This document shows positions 18,915 to 27,932 of a DNA stretch of 64,000 nucleotides, piece after piece. The DNA comes from Sphingobium sp. (lineage in GTDB: Bacteria > Pseudomonadota > Alphaproteobacteria > Sphingomonadales > Sphingomonadaceae): contig JAGIAZ010000010.1 in the NCBI GenBank assembly GCA_017744605.1, positions 90,927 through 154,926 on the forward strand, given 5' to 3'. The position numbers were made by a program, and so were the translations under genes. The notes beneath the pieces are model-generated. The model was not told the origin of the DNA. It searched no databases and saw nothing but the letters and a program-made list of their open reading frames with translations. Every line of letters starts with the position of its first letter. Position 1 is the stretch's first letter.

Positions 18915-20393
18915 TCAGGGCGTTCCGGTTTTAGTTGCCGGGCTGTTCACTGTCGCGTTTTGGGCAGGAGAGTCAACCGTGCGCGAGGATTGCGGCTTGG
19001 GATTGGCGCCGTCGTTCCAGTCCGACCAGTTGTTCCGGACCTTCTTGTAGTTGGCCGAGGGATCGTAGAGCGAGCCGCCATCGAGACCGAGATCGGTCGC
19101 CGAAACCTTGCCCATCACCGCGAGCAGCGAGAAGCCGGCGACATAGGCGTTGCGCTGCGCCGTCACGAGCTGCACTTGCGAGCTGAAGCTTTCCTGCTCG
19201 GCATTCAGGATCTCGAGGATCGTGCGTGTGCCGACGCTGTTCTCGGCGCGGACGCCCTGCAGCGAGAGCGCGTTGGACGAGACGGCGATCTTCGTCGATT
19301 CGATCACCTGGTTACTCGCCTGCCAACTCGAATAAAGCGAACGCGCCTGCGAGATGATATTGCGCTCGATGGCCGTCTCGCGTTCCATGGCCTGCTGTTC
19401 ATAGGCCTTGCTCTGGCGCACGCGCGATCCCGGCGCACCGCCCTGGTACAGCGGCACGGTGAGGCGTGCGCCGACCACCACGGACTTGGTATCGGCCTGG
19501 TTGCCCGCCGGGGTCGAACCCAGATCGCCATTATAGCTGCCGGTCGAGAAGGCGCTGACCGTCGGCAGGCGCGCGCCCTTGGCGACGTTGACGTCGAAGG
19601 CGCTCGCCTCGCGATTCTTGTGAGCGGCCAACAGGTCCGGATTGTTGGCGAGCGCGATGTCGACCGCGTCGTCGGCGCTGGCCGGGAAGCCCGGCAGTGG
19701 CGGCGGCGGCTGCAGGTCGACCGGCTCATGGCCGACCAACTCGATGTAGCGCTCGCGCGCGGTGATCAACTGCGCTTCGGCATTTTGCAGGTCGCTGCGG
19801 GCGAGCGCCAGGCGAGCTTCCGACTGAGCGACGTCGGTACGCGTCAGGTCGCCGACTTCGAAGCGGTCGCGCGTGGCCTTGAGGTTGACCTCGAGCACGC
19901 CGACATTGTTGTGCGAGAGCGAAACCACCGACTGCGTGCGGATGACGTCCATATAGGCCGCGACGACCGCGGCGAACACGTCGAGTTCGGTGCCGCGCAG
20001 ATCGAATTGGCCTGCCTCGACCCGGCGCTTGGCGCCTTCGATGCCGTTCTTCACGCGGCCGCCCTGGTAGATGGGCACGCTCGCGGTCAGGCTGCCCGTG
20101 ATGCTGCGCTCGGGCGCGAAGGGGTTGACCGGCCGGCTCAGCGGGGTTTCACTATAAGTGCCGCTCAACGACGCGGTTGGCCGTTCGCTGGACTTCTGGA
20201 TGTTGACGGTCTCGTCCGTCGCACGCAGCCCCGCACGCGCGCCGGTCAGCGTCGGATTGTCCCTGTAGGCCGCGGCAAGCGCCTCGGCGAGCGTCTCGGC
20301 CGACGCCGGCATGGCGGTTCCGGCGAGCAGCAGGACAGCGAGCGCTGAGCGCGAAAGAGTTGCAGCGGTCATGCGAAGTCCCGTTTTGGTCAA
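18915..20393 (-). CDS. tolC: TolC family outer-membrane channel
   Basis: A 492-residue protein with a signal peptide (LAVLLLAGTAMPASA) and two tandem TolC repeats, each beginning with a helical block (ETLAEALAAAYRDNP and DAVDIALANNPDLLAA). It has the TVPLYQGG-type strands of the barrel. It serves as the outer duct for type I secretion or RND pumps. The Pro/Asn-rich C-terminal tail of about 50 residues is low complexity. Its start overlaps the stop of the methyltransferase gene by four bases. Confidence 0.93.
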   Translation of the reverse strand: MTKTGLRMTAATLSRSALAVLLLAGTAMPASAETLAEALAAAYRDNPTLTGARAGLRATDETVNIQKSSERPTASLSGTYSETPLSRPVNPFAPERSITGSLTASVPIYQGGRVKNGIEGAKRRVEAGQFDLRGTELDVFAAVVAAYMDVIRTQSVVSLSHNNVGVLEVNLKATRDRFEVGDLTRTDVAQSEARLALARSDLQNAEAQLITARERYIELVGHEPVDLQPPPPLPGFPASADDAVDIALANNPDLLAAHKNREASAFDVNVAKGARLPTVSAFSTGSYNGDLGSTPAGNQADTKSVVVGARLTVPLYQGGAPGSRVRQSKAYEQQAMERETAIERNIISQARSLYSSWQASNQVIESTKIAVSSNALSLQGVRAENSVGTRTILEILNAEQESFSSQVQLVTAQRNAYVAGFSLLAVMGKVSATDLGLDGGSLYDPSANYKKVRNNWSDWNDGANPKPQSSRTVDSPAQNATVNSPATKTGTP

Positions 20394-21043
20394 AAGGTGA
20401 AGCCCTTCGGCGCGGCGAAGCCAGGCAGGACGACTGCCTCGCTGTCCGCAAAATCACGGGCGCCGAAGCCGCCTGCGCTGCGCACGCCCGAGCAAAGACG
20501 CGTGACGCCGCGTTCGATGCTGGCGAAGACGGCGCGTCCGCCGATCTTGAGCTGGTCGATCAACGCGTCGGGCATCGCCTCGATGGCGCCGTCGACGACG
20601 ATCTTGTCATAAGGCGCGGCCTTGGCATGGCCTTTGGCGAGGCTGCCCGTGACCAGCGTGACGCCGGCATAGTCCGACAATGCGGCCTTGGCCTGCGCGG
20701 CAAGCGTCGCGTTCTCTTCCACGGCCACCACCGAGCAGCCGAGCCGCGTCAGCAGCGCGGCGGCATAGCCCGTCGCAGCGCCGATCAGCAAAACATGGTC
20801 GCCCGGGTTGATTTCCGCCTCGGTCAGCAGGCGGGCCGTCGCCAGCGGCGGGTTGAGCGCGCGGCCCTCGTCGAGCGGCACAGCACGGTCGATATAAGCG
20901 GATGCTTTCCGGGCCTCGGGCAGGAAGGCTTCGCGCGGCACAGCGAGGATCACCTCGAGCAGCAGAGGGTCATTGACGTCGTTGGTCCGGAGTTGCGACT
21001 CCACCATTGCGCGCCGCATCGCCGTGAAATTCTGATCGGTCAT
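20390..21043 (-). CDS. protein-L-isoaspartate O-methyltransferase family protein
   Basis: A 217-residue methyltransferase. The N-terminus MTDQNFTAMRRAMVESQLRTNDV and the PREAFLP segment match the PCMT family, which repairs isoaspartyl residues. The SAM-binding motif I is degenerate (LLIGAATGYAAAL rather than GxGSGY). The alphaproteobacterial tolC-linked group may therefore have another substrate. The start at 21043 is favoured by AGGA six bases upstream. ATG at 21055 is possible. A perfect palindrome lies just upstream. Confidence 0.85.
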   Translation of the reverse strand: MTDQNFTAMRRAMVESQLRTNDVNDPLLLEVILAVPREAFLPEARKASAYIDRAVPLDEGRALNPPLATARLLTEAEINPGDHVLLIGAATGYAAALLTRLGCSVVAVEENATLAAQAKAALSDYAGVTLVTGSLAKGHAKAAPYDKIVVDGAIEAMPDALIDQLKIGGRAVFASIERGVTRLCSGVRSAGGFGARDFADSEAVVLPGFAAPKGFTF

Positions 21044-21063
21044 GCTGATCCTCATGACATAAC

Positions 21064-21083
21064 TGTATTGCTCATGCAATACA
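21064..21083. promoter_or_regulatory. perfect palindrome ahead of pcm-tolC, operator candidate
   Basis: Eight-base arms TGTATTGC and GCAATACA flank TCAT, ending 21 bases before the methyltransferase start. Size and symmetry suit a dimeric repressor of MarR or TetR type. Its position overlaps where the promoter of the pcm-tolC unit should lie. Confidence 0.5.
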
Positions 21084-21264
21084 CTAAAGTATTTGGGCTT
21101 CTCTAATCGTTTTGCATCGCACAGTGAAAGGTCTTTTGCACGCGGACAGCGCCTAAGATATGCTGATGCGGACAGGAAGTCACAGCGGCTCGGCCAAGCC
21201 GCGAGCAAAGCGCATTGCGTCGATGGACGAATTCGGCTAGCCGCGCTCGCTCACCGCGTTCCGA

Positions 21265-21338
21265 GGCCCGATGGCGGAGTGGTTACGCAGAGGACTGCAA
21301 ATCCTTGCACGCCGGTTCGATTCCGGCTCGGGCCTCCA
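21265..21338 (+). tRNA. tRNA-Cys (GCA)
   Basis: The sequence folds as a standard cloverleaf. The seven-pair acceptor stem is GGCCCGA with TCGGGCC. The anticodon loop CTGCAAA presents GCA. The T arm is GCCGG-TTCGATT-CCGGC. The discriminator U and the terminal CCA are encoded. It is followed by an integrase remnant, so its 3' half is a likely former attachment site. Confidence 0.95.
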
Positions 21339-21456
21339 GTATCCTGTCAGCAGACATGTGCTGATGGTTAAAAACCTTAGATTTCTGCTAGTTTATGGGC
21401 ACTCTGATCGCCGGCGATTGCCTCTGTTTGCCTGTAAATGTGACCGATGGGGGCAA

Positions 21457-21502
21457 ATTTGGGGGCCTTGCAAGGCTCCCCATAGAAGCGAGGCCCCCAA
21501 AT
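21457..21502. repeat. inverted repeat at the integrase start
   Basis: Perfect 11-base arms (21457-21467 and 21492-21502, ATTTGGGGGCC and its complement). The right arm includes the first two bases of the integrase ATG. As RNA it would sequester the start codon. It could alternatively be an arm-type recombinase site. Confidence 0.55.
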
Positions 21503-21596
21503 GGCGCTGACTGACACCGCAGTCCGCAATGCGAAGTCTAAAAATAAGCCCCATCAGCGCACCTCGTTCGGCGTGCCGGTCAGGAAGTACATCTGA
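21501..21596 (+). pseudogene. tyrosine-recombinase (integrase) remnant, N-terminus only
   Basis: The reading MALTDTAVRNAKSKNKPH is the typical opening of P4-type phage/island integrases (Arm-binding domain, DUF4102). After about 18 residues the similarity ends, and the frame runs into unrelated sequence and a stop at 21594-21596. All catalytic parts are missing. It lies 163 bases after tRNA-Cys, as expected for an element integrated at that tRNA. The break at roughly 21554-21560 joins it to the kdpE fragment. Confidence 0.75.
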
Positions 21597-21817
21597 CCCC
21601 GAAGGAGTTCGGCTTTCTGGCGGAGCTGGCACGGCATTCCGGCAGGGTGGTTACGCATGCTCAGTTGTTACGCAATGTCTGGGGAACGGGTCACGAGCGC
21701 GACGTCGAATATTTGTGCGTCGCGGCGCGCGGCGTCCGGAGAAAGCTCGAAGAGGACGTGAATGGATCCTCGTTCATCCGCAATGAGCCTGGAGTCGGCT
21801 ATCGGCTGGTCAAGTGA
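21548..21817 (+). pseudogene. kdpE-type response regulator, C-terminal fragment
   Basis: Read in a frame different from the integrase remnant, this stretch encodes a nearly complete winged-helix output domain: EVHLTPKEFGFLAELARHSG, VVTHAQLLRNVWG, RDVEYLCVAARGVRRKLE, and the KdpE-like ending NEPGVGYRLVK before the TGA at 21815. No start codon and no receiver domain precede it. An in-frame stop lies at 21545. It is the 3' end of a gene whose first two thirds were deleted, so it is not expected to be expressed. Confidence 0.8.
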
Positions 21818-21933
21818 AGGCCCGGCCCAAACACGCGTCGGCAACCGCCGACATATCCGACCTTCGTCCGTAGGACAGCAAGTCCCGATAGCTGCCGTTT
21901 TCTCCACTTTCGCTCCTGAGCCAATGATGGAGT

Positions 21934-23097
21934 CTATCGCTTCGCCACCACAAACGCCTTTGCTTGCAGGCCGACGATCTTTTCCAGGTTGCCCATGGCG
22001 AGGTGGATATCGCCCATGTGCATGCCCCAAGCTGGATTGGCCTTGCCGGCGCCAAGCACATCGCCCGGGACGTTGTCCGCGCGCGGGTCGCCGGCATCTG
22101 CATGGATCGAGACGGCGAGATAGGTGGCGCCATCATCCGTTTTTGCGCAACGGGCCGTCACCAAACCGGGCACGGTCTGATAGCGTGTCGGGATGGGTCG
22201 GCCAGGCAGCGCTTCCCATTTCTCATAATTTGGGACGAGCCCGCTTTGGGTCGCGAAATATGGACGCAGCGCTTCACCATCACCGGACAATGCCGCCGGG
22301 TTGGTGCAGGCGATCGCCATACCCGGCACATCGGTGCGGCCGAACGCGGAATCCTTGGGCGGCGGGGCGTCTGCGCGGTAGGAGGAGTAACTGATCACGC
22401 AGCCGGTCTGCCCCACAACGCGGCAAAGCGGGATATGCTGGAAATCGCCGCCAACATCCTTGCCAGCAGGCACAAGAACGCTGATGCCAATCGGCATGGC
22501 GGAGACAAGCTGCTTCTGGATCGGCTTCCCGTCGATCTCCTCGCGCAGCAGCCGGACCAGATAGGCGGAGCCCTGACTATGGCCGATCAGTACGAACCCC
22601 CGGCCATGGTTGTCGTGCGCCAGATAGTGGCGGAAAGCTGCGCGGATATCGAGATAGGGCAACTCGTTGTCGGTCGGTAGGAGTTTCCCCTCGCGCCGCG
22701 CGCGCATCGCGGTCGCGGTGCGCGAACGCCAGACCGGCGCAAACATGCGGCACTGACTGCCGAGCCGTGCAAATTGCTGCTCGGTGATGTGCTTTTCCTC
22801 GGGGCCCGCGTTCATGTCGCTATTGCCACCCGGATCATTTGAAATAGTCGGGTAGAAATAGAGGCAGTCGATGGCCGGTGCCTTGGCCGGGTGCCAGAGT
22901 TCGGGAGTCAGCGTGCCGCTCGCCGCGACAATCGTCGCGTCCTGAGAAAAGCCGCACACGCCTTGCGCATTTGGCCGGCAGATCCAGCTCGCGGGATCGG
23001 CATAGCTACGTGCGGCAGGCAGGGTCTGCGCTGCCGCTGCCGCTATCCCCATCGCAGTGGCCAGCATGGCCACCATCAGCTTGATCCTGTCGAACAT
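21934..23097 (-). CDS. DUF3089 alpha/beta-hydrolase, exported
   Basis: A 387-residue protein with a signal peptide (ATAMGIAAAAAQ). The DUF3089 pattern is CLYFYPTISND, RMFAPVWRSR, a nucleophile elbow GHSQGS, and a C-terminal WGMHMGDIHLAMGNL. Members are lysophospholipase-like serine hydrolases of unknown substrate. Likely periplasmic. ATG at 23076 (MVAML) is an alternative start. It converges with the kdpE fragment. Confidence 0.87.
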   Translation of the reverse strand: MFDRIKLMVAMLATAMGIAAAAAQTLPAARSYADPASWICRPNAQGVCGFSQDATIVAASGTLTPELWHPAKAPAIDCLYFYPTISNDPGGNSDMNAGPEEKHITEQQFARLGSQCRMFAPVWRSRTATAMRARREGKLLPTDNELPYLDIRAAFRHYLAHDNHGRGFVLIGHSQGSAYLVRLLREEIDGKPIQKQLVSAMPIGISVLVPAGKDVGGDFQHIPLCRVVGQTGCVISYSSYRADAPPPKDSAFGRTDVPGMAIACTNPAALSGDGEALRPYFATQSGLVPNYEKWEALPGRPIPTRYQTVPGLVTARCAKTDDGATYLAVSIHADAGDPRADNVPGDVLGAGKANPAWGMHMGDIHLAMGNLEKIVGLQAKAFVVAKR

Positions 23098-23619
23098 CTT
23101 CTTCCGTCTCCCCTGTGTCGTACCATCCTTCGCCCAGCATCAGCGCGGGCCGCGTCAATTGCGCCTCGATCTCCATAAGCCGTTTGATCTCACAGAACAG
23201 ATTGAATGCGAATCGGACAGACCGCGATGCACACGAAACAAGCGATGGTCAGTCCGGCGCCGACACTGGATGGGCTGTGTCGTCAAGAACCGCCCCGATC
23301 TCGGACATTCAGAGTTTGGAATGCGGCGCCTGAAAGCGGCGGTTATTCGGGGTGTTCCGGATGATTGGGCAGGAACTGCCGAAGCTTGACGAGCGTCCAA
23401 ATGCCAGCGCGGGAGGAAAGCCAGCGTTCGCTCAATCGGCGATCGGAGCCATGGCAGTCGCTTCCGCTAGACCCTGTTTATGCGCGAGTGCATCCTTCTT
23501 TCCTATCAGCGACCCCAATGTACATTACATTTTGCCAATCTTGGCCGCCGCGAAATAAAACTGTCACTGGCCGGTCATAGCGCGCCCTGACACCATAAGC
23601 GTGCGGGGAAAGACACAAA
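23098..23619. other. 522-base intergenic region ahead of the TonB receptor
   Basis: I see no convincing gene here, and the short open frames have no recognisable similarity. The last 90 bases should hold the receptor promoter. A site at 23530-23547 (TTTTGCCAATCTTGGCCG) partly resembles the repeats found between the PepSY and YncE-like genes. GGGGAAAG precedes the receptor ATG by about 7 bases. Confidence 0.4.
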
Positions 23620-25866
23620 ATGATCCAGAAATCCGGGGCGCAGGCGCGCCTTTTCGGGGTGAGCCTGCTTGCCTTCACGAGCCTGACAGCCGCCAGCGTC
23701 GCGCATGCGGACGATGCGCCGCCGATTGCCGGCAACGACCTCGCCGAGGGGTCCGCTATCGTCGTGACCGGCACCAAGGCCAACGAGATCGCGCCGGTTA
23801 CGGCATCGCTCCAGGCGACCCAGCCGCAGGCCGTCATCTCGCGCTCGTTCATCGAGGATTCGCTGCCGGCTACGGCCGACTTCAACCAGATTGCCCTGAT
23901 CTCGCCCAGCGTTTCCAATTTCGGCGGGGTCAACGGCCCGGGCCTCAGTGAGTCCAAGGCGCAGATCCGCGGTTTCCAGGACGGCGAATATAACGTAACC
24001 TATGATGGCGTGCCGTTCGGTGACACCAATGATCCGACGCACCATTCGAACACGTTCTTCCCGTCGAACACGATCGAGACGCTCGTCATCGATCGCGGCC
24101 CGGGTAATGCGAGCCAGCTCGGTCAGGCGACTTTCGGTGGCAACATCAACATGTTCTCGCGCACCACGCGCGAGGACGCGAGCGTCGAAGGCAAGCTGAG
24201 CTACGGCAGCTGGAATAGCTGGATGGCGCGCGCGCTCATCCAGACCGGCGCGATCAAGGCGCTCGGCGGCACCGAGATCGTGATCAGCGGCCAGCATATC
24301 GAGACGGATGGGGCGCGGACCTACAGCCCGTTCCACTCGAGCAACATCTTCGGCAAGGCGGTCATCCCGCTCGGTCCCGACGTCAAGCTTTCGATCCTCG
24401 GCACGTACAACCAGAATCACTTCAATCAGCCGGACAAGGATGGCGCGACGCTGTCTCAGGTTGCGCTCTACGGGAAGCATTTCAGCCTCAACAACGATCC
24501 GAGCAGCCAGACCTATTTTGGCTATAACTATACCAACAAGACCACTGACTTCGAGATCGCGAAGCTGGAGGTGGTGCTATCGCCGATGATCAGCTTCGAC
24601 GACAAGCTCTACACCTATAGTTACGACAACGAGACGCTGAGCGGCAGCGACGTCACGCTTTATGCCACGGCGACTCCTTCAGCGATTGCCACGGCGAACA
24701 TGGTGAAGCTCACCCAGGACGGCGCATCGGTCGCCGGCATTCCGGGCTACACCAAGACCAACAAATATCGTGTCTGGGGCAATATCGCGCAGGTTCACTG
24801 GAACTTCGGCATCGCGACGCTCACGGCCGGTATTTGGGTCGACTTCGCCGACACCTATCGCCAGCAACGCGATGTCGAACTTGTGACCATGGCGCCCAAC
24901 TTTGCCGAGAAGAAAGTGAAGGATCCGGTGACGCAGGCGCTCACGCCCTCGAACATCAAGTTCGATCAGAACTCGAACACCGACCACAACGAGGAATTCG
25001 CCGAGCTTGAGATTCGCCCGACGGACCAGCTCAAGATCACGCCGGGCATCAAGTTCGTCAGCTTCAAACGTTCGATCAACGCGGCCTATAACCAGACGAC
25101 CCGCTACCCGCAGCAGGTGAGCAACACCTACACGGCGACGCTGCCGTTTGTGACGGTTAACTATGCGGCGACGGAGAATGTCTCCTTCTATGCGCAGTTC
25201 GCCAAGGGCTTCCTCGCGCCGGCACTGGGCGTGCTCTATGTCGACAAGCCCGGCCTTTCGACTGTGGAGCCCGAACGCTCGACCAACTATCAGTTCGGCG
25301 GCGTCTATCACGGCGCGAGCCTCAGCATCGACGCCGACGTCTATGTCATCACGTTCAACAACAAGTTCAAGTCGGCGCCAGCGCCGAACCAGGCGGACGG
25401 CACGATCTGGTTCAACCAGGGTGCGGTGACCTACAAGGGTGTTGAAGGACAGATCACCTACGCGTTCGACAACGGCCTGGCGGTGTTCGCCAACGCGTCG
25501 CGCAACTATGCCAAGACCAACAATCCGGGCGTGGCTCATATGCAGGTGGCGAACGCGCCGGAATATACTGTCGCAACCGGCATCCTCTACAAGCGTGGTC
25601 CGATCCGCTTCTCGCTGACCAACAAATATACGGGCCGACAATGGGCGGTCGAAGGTCAGGACGACAATTATCGTATCCCTGGATACGACAGCGCCAACGC
25701 TTCGTTGCGCTATGAGTTCGGCAAGTTCCGCGTGGGTGTCGAGGTCGAGAACATCTTCGGCACGACCAGCGTGACCAACATCAACCAGGGCAAGACCAAG
25801 GCTTTCGACCAGTATTTCTACCAGCCGGGTCGATCGGTAACGGCGGACGTGACCGTGAAATTCTGA
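23620..25866 (+). CDS. TonB-dependent outer-membrane receptor
   Basis: A 748-residue receptor. A signal peptide ends at SVAHA. A TonB-box-like AIVVTGTKANE follows, then a plug domain (QIRGFQDGEYNVTYDGVPFGD, TIETLVIDRGPGNASQLG) and a 22-strand barrel ending in VTADVTVKF with a terminal aromatic residue. Such receptors import scarce ligands such as siderophores, metal complexes or vitamins. The ligand is not readable. A strong stem-loop terminator follows. The neighbouring PepSY protein and two-component system suggest ligand-responsive control. Confidence 0.92.
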   Translation: MIQKSGAQARLFGVSLLAFTSLTAASVAHADDAPPIAGNDLAEGSAIVVTGTKANEIAPVTASLQATQPQAVISRSFIEDSLPATADFNQIALISPSVSNFGGVNGPGLSESKAQIRGFQDGEYNVTYDGVPFGDTNDPTHHSNTFFPSNTIETLVIDRGPGNASQLGQATFGGNINMFSRTTREDASVEGKLSYGSWNSWMARALIQTGAIKALGGTEIVISGQHIETDGARTYSPFHSSNIFGKAVIPLGPDVKLSILGTYNQNHFNQPDKDGATLSQVALYGKHFSLNNDPSSQTYFGYNYTNKTTDFEIAKLEVVLSPMISFDDKLYTYSYDNETLSGSDVTLYATATPSAIATANMVKLTQDGASVAGIPGYTKTNKYRVWGNIAQVHWNFGIATLTAGIWVDFADTYRQQRDVELVTMAPNFAEKKVKDPVTQALTPSNIKFDQNSNTDHNEEFAELEIRPTDQLKITPGIKFVSFKRSINAAYNQTTRYPQQVSNTYTATLPFVTVNYAATENVSFYAQFAKGFLAPALGVLYVDKPGLSTVEPERSTNYQFGGVYHGASLSIDADVYVITFNNKFKSAPAPNQADGTIWFNQGAVTYKGVEGQITYAFDNGLAVFANASRNYAKTNNPGVAHMQVANAPEYTVATGILYKRGPIRFSLTNKYTGRQWAVEGQDDNYRIPGYDSANASLRYEFGKFRVGVEVENIFGTTSVTNINQGKTKAFDQYFYQPGRSVTADVTVKF

Positions 25867-25895
25867 GCGCGTACTCCCAGCGACGCGATCGAAAG

Positions 25896-25937
25896 ATCGG
25901 GCGCACCTCGGCTTAACCGCCGGTGCGCCCGATTTTC
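25896..25937. terminator. bidirectional terminator after the TonB receptor
   Basis: A 12-base perfect stem (25896-25907 with 25922-25933) around a 14-base loop is followed by TTTT. It separates the receptor from the convergent sensor kinase gene, which ends at 25942, and can serve both. Confidence 0.85.
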
Positions 25938-25941
25938 CGTT

Positions 25942-27255
25942 TCAGACCATCGGAAGTGTTATTGTCACGCGAAGGCCGCGCGCACCATCGATTTCGATTT
26001 CGCCACCATGGGCATTAGCCACCGCAGCCACGAGGCTGAGACCGAGACCGTTACCAGGCGTCGTTCGGCTTGCCTCACCACGAAAGAAGCGACGCGTGAG
26101 GCGGACACTGTCGGCCGGTGACACGCCCGGTCCGTTGTCGGTGATCACGAGCCTGGCCAGGCCATCTGTGTCCACAAGGCTAAGGGTTATTGCCGTAGCT
26201 GGGGGTGTATGCACGATGGCGTTGTCGAGCAGGTTCGCAATCGCCTGTGCGAGAAGCTCACGATCTCCCAGAACGGCAATGTCCGGCAGAATACTCCAAC
26301 TCAAAATACGGCCGCTGTCGTACACAGCAGGCAGAAACCCGTCGCAGACGGTTTCGGCAAGGGCAGACAGATCGACCCTGGTGAAGCTCTGTCGAAGTTC
26401 GCCACCTTCGACTTCGGCGATCCGTAGAACAGCGGCAAAGAGCTTCAGGAGTTCATCCCCCAGGTCGATCGCCCGTTGCGCAGCGCCCTCGACTTTCCCG
26501 ACCTGTTCAAGCTCGTTGCGGAGGCGGAGGAGCGGCGTGCGGAGATCGTGGGCAACGTCGCTCGAAACCTGCCTCAGATTGTCCATGAGCCCCGCGATGC
26601 GATCCAGCATGGTGTTCAAGGCGAGGGCCGCTGCATCGAATTCGTCGCCCTGCGGACCGACAGGCATTCGAAGAGCGGTGTCGCCGGCGACAATCGCATT
26701 TGCCGTCGCGCTGATCGTCGACAGCCTTCCTCGTAAATAACGCCCTAGGACGAGTGCACTCACTGCGCCGATGACAATGACGACGGCGAAAGCGATGCCA
26801 AACAAGGTCAGGATCGTTTTGTCGATCTCCTCGACTGCTTCAGAATCGACCGCGACAACGAGCCGCCGGCCGTCAGCAAGATCGACTGCCTTGGCGCGCG
26901 CAACGTCGGGGCCTTCGACCGGATCCTGAAATATGATCGTGCTGAAGCCGACTGCAGGTCGCGGTGTCTCCAATGTGCCGGCAATGCGCCGGCCGTTCCG
27001 ATCGAAAAGGGCATAGCCGAAGGAATCGGTCGCGCGGGTGGCCTCGCGGCCAGCGATTTCCTGCTTCAGTTCGGCGGGGTCACGCTCTCGGGCCAGATCC
27101 GCCACCTCTTTCGAGATCGCGACGTCGCGTTGACGCCGAAATTCGTGATCGGCTGCAAGATAAACCGCGACGCCGAGGAGGAGGACGGCTGCCGCGAAGG
27201 CCGCGGCATAGGTGAAAGCAATCCGATAGCCGGCGCTGGAGCGCAGGCTAATCAT
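25942..27255 (-). CDS. sensor histidine kinase
   Basis: A 437-residue membrane kinase. A first membrane helix near residues 10-33 and a second after a periplasmic sensor of about 120 residues are followed by a HAMP region, the phospho-acceptor motif VAHDLRTPLLRLRNE, an N box LLDNAIVHTPP, and DNGPGV and GNGLGLSLV of the ATP lid. I use the ATG at 27255 (MISLRSS), which overlaps the regulator stop by eight bases. The longer open frame to 27309 would intrude further into the regulator gene. It pairs with the adjacent response regulator. Confidence 0.93.
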   Translation of the reverse strand: MISLRSSAGYRIAFTYAAAFAAAVLLLGVAVYLAADHEFRRQRDVAISKEVADLARERDPAELKQEIAGREATRATDSFGYALFDRNGRRIAGTLETPRPAVGFSTIIFQDPVEGPDVARAKAVDLADGRRLVVAVDSEAVEEIDKTILTLFGIAFAVVIVIGAVSALVLGRYLRGRLSTISATANAIVAGDTALRMPVGPQGDEFDAAALALNTMLDRIAGLMDNLRQVSSDVAHDLRTPLLRLRNELEQVGKVEGAAQRAIDLGDELLKLFAAVLRIAEVEGGELRQSFTRVDLSALAETVCDGFLPAVYDSGRILSWSILPDIAVLGDRELLAQAIANLLDNAIVHTPPATAITLSLVDTDGLARLVITDNGPGVSPADSVRLTRRFFRGEASRTTPGNGLGLSLVAAVANAHGGEIEIDGARGLRVTITLPMV

Positions 27256-27925
27256 CAGCTCGCATCCGATAACCCGAACCCCTGATGGTTTCGATCGGAT
27301 CATCCCCAAAGCCGGCGCGAAGCTTGGCGCGCAATCGACTCAAGTGGCTTTCGACGATGTTGGTCTGGGGATCGAAGTGGAAACCCCAGACCTGCTCGAG
27401 AAACATGGTGCGCGTGACCACGCGTCCAGAATTCCTCATCAGCACTTCCAGAAGGGAAAATTCGCGAGGCTGGAGATGGATGACTCGCCCGGCGCGCGTC
27501 ACGGCTCGCTTCAAAATGTCGAGCACAAGGTCACCCACTTCGATGCGGGTCACGATCTCACTTATAGGGGGACGGCGTGCCAGGGCATTCAACCTCGCGA
27601 CCAGTTCGGCCAGCGCGAACGGCTTGACGAGATAGTCATCTGCACCAGCATCCAGTCCCGCCACTCTGTCGGAAATGCCGCCTTTTGCCGTCAGCACGAT
27701 GACGGGCACCTGGACCGATGCTGCGCGCAGGCGGCGCAACACATCGAGACCTTCCATTTCGGGCATCATGCGGTCGAGGATGATCGCCTCGAAGACTTCG
27801 GTGACCGCGAGATGAAGCGCATCCTCCCCGTTTCCGACCGATGTGACGACATGGCCAAGCTCGGCGAGCCCGCGCTCGACGAAGGTTGCCGTTTCGGTGT
27901 CGTCCTCAGCGAGAAGGATGCGCAT
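27248..27925 (-). CDS. OmpR-family response regulator
   Basis: A 225-residue regulator. The receiver domain has the acidic pair EDD near residue 8, the phosphorylation site in ILDRMMP, LTAKG and YLVKPF. A winged-helix DNA-binding domain follows (LQPREFSLLEVLMRNSGRVV, HLSRLRAKL, IRGSGYRM). It sits between the PepSY gene (7-base gap) and the kinase gene (8-base overlap) in one operon. Confidence 0.95.
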   Translation of the reverse strand: MRILLAEDDTETATFVERGLAELGHVVTSVGNGEDALHLAVTEVFEAIILDRMMPEMEGLDVLRRLRAASVQVPVIVLTAKGGISDRVAGLDAGADDYLVKPFALAELVARLNALARRPPISEIVTRIEVGDLVLDILKRAVTRAGRVIHLQPREFSLLEVLMRNSGRVVTRTMFLEQVWGFHFDPQTNIVESHLSRLRAKLRAGFGDDPIETIRGSGYRMRADD

Positions 27926-27932
27926 TCTTCAC

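Noticed and set aside
23560..23619. Cobalamin riboswitch before the TonB receptor (GTCACTGG box)
   Set aside because: Only a short partial box is present, without the other conserved elements or the needed length.
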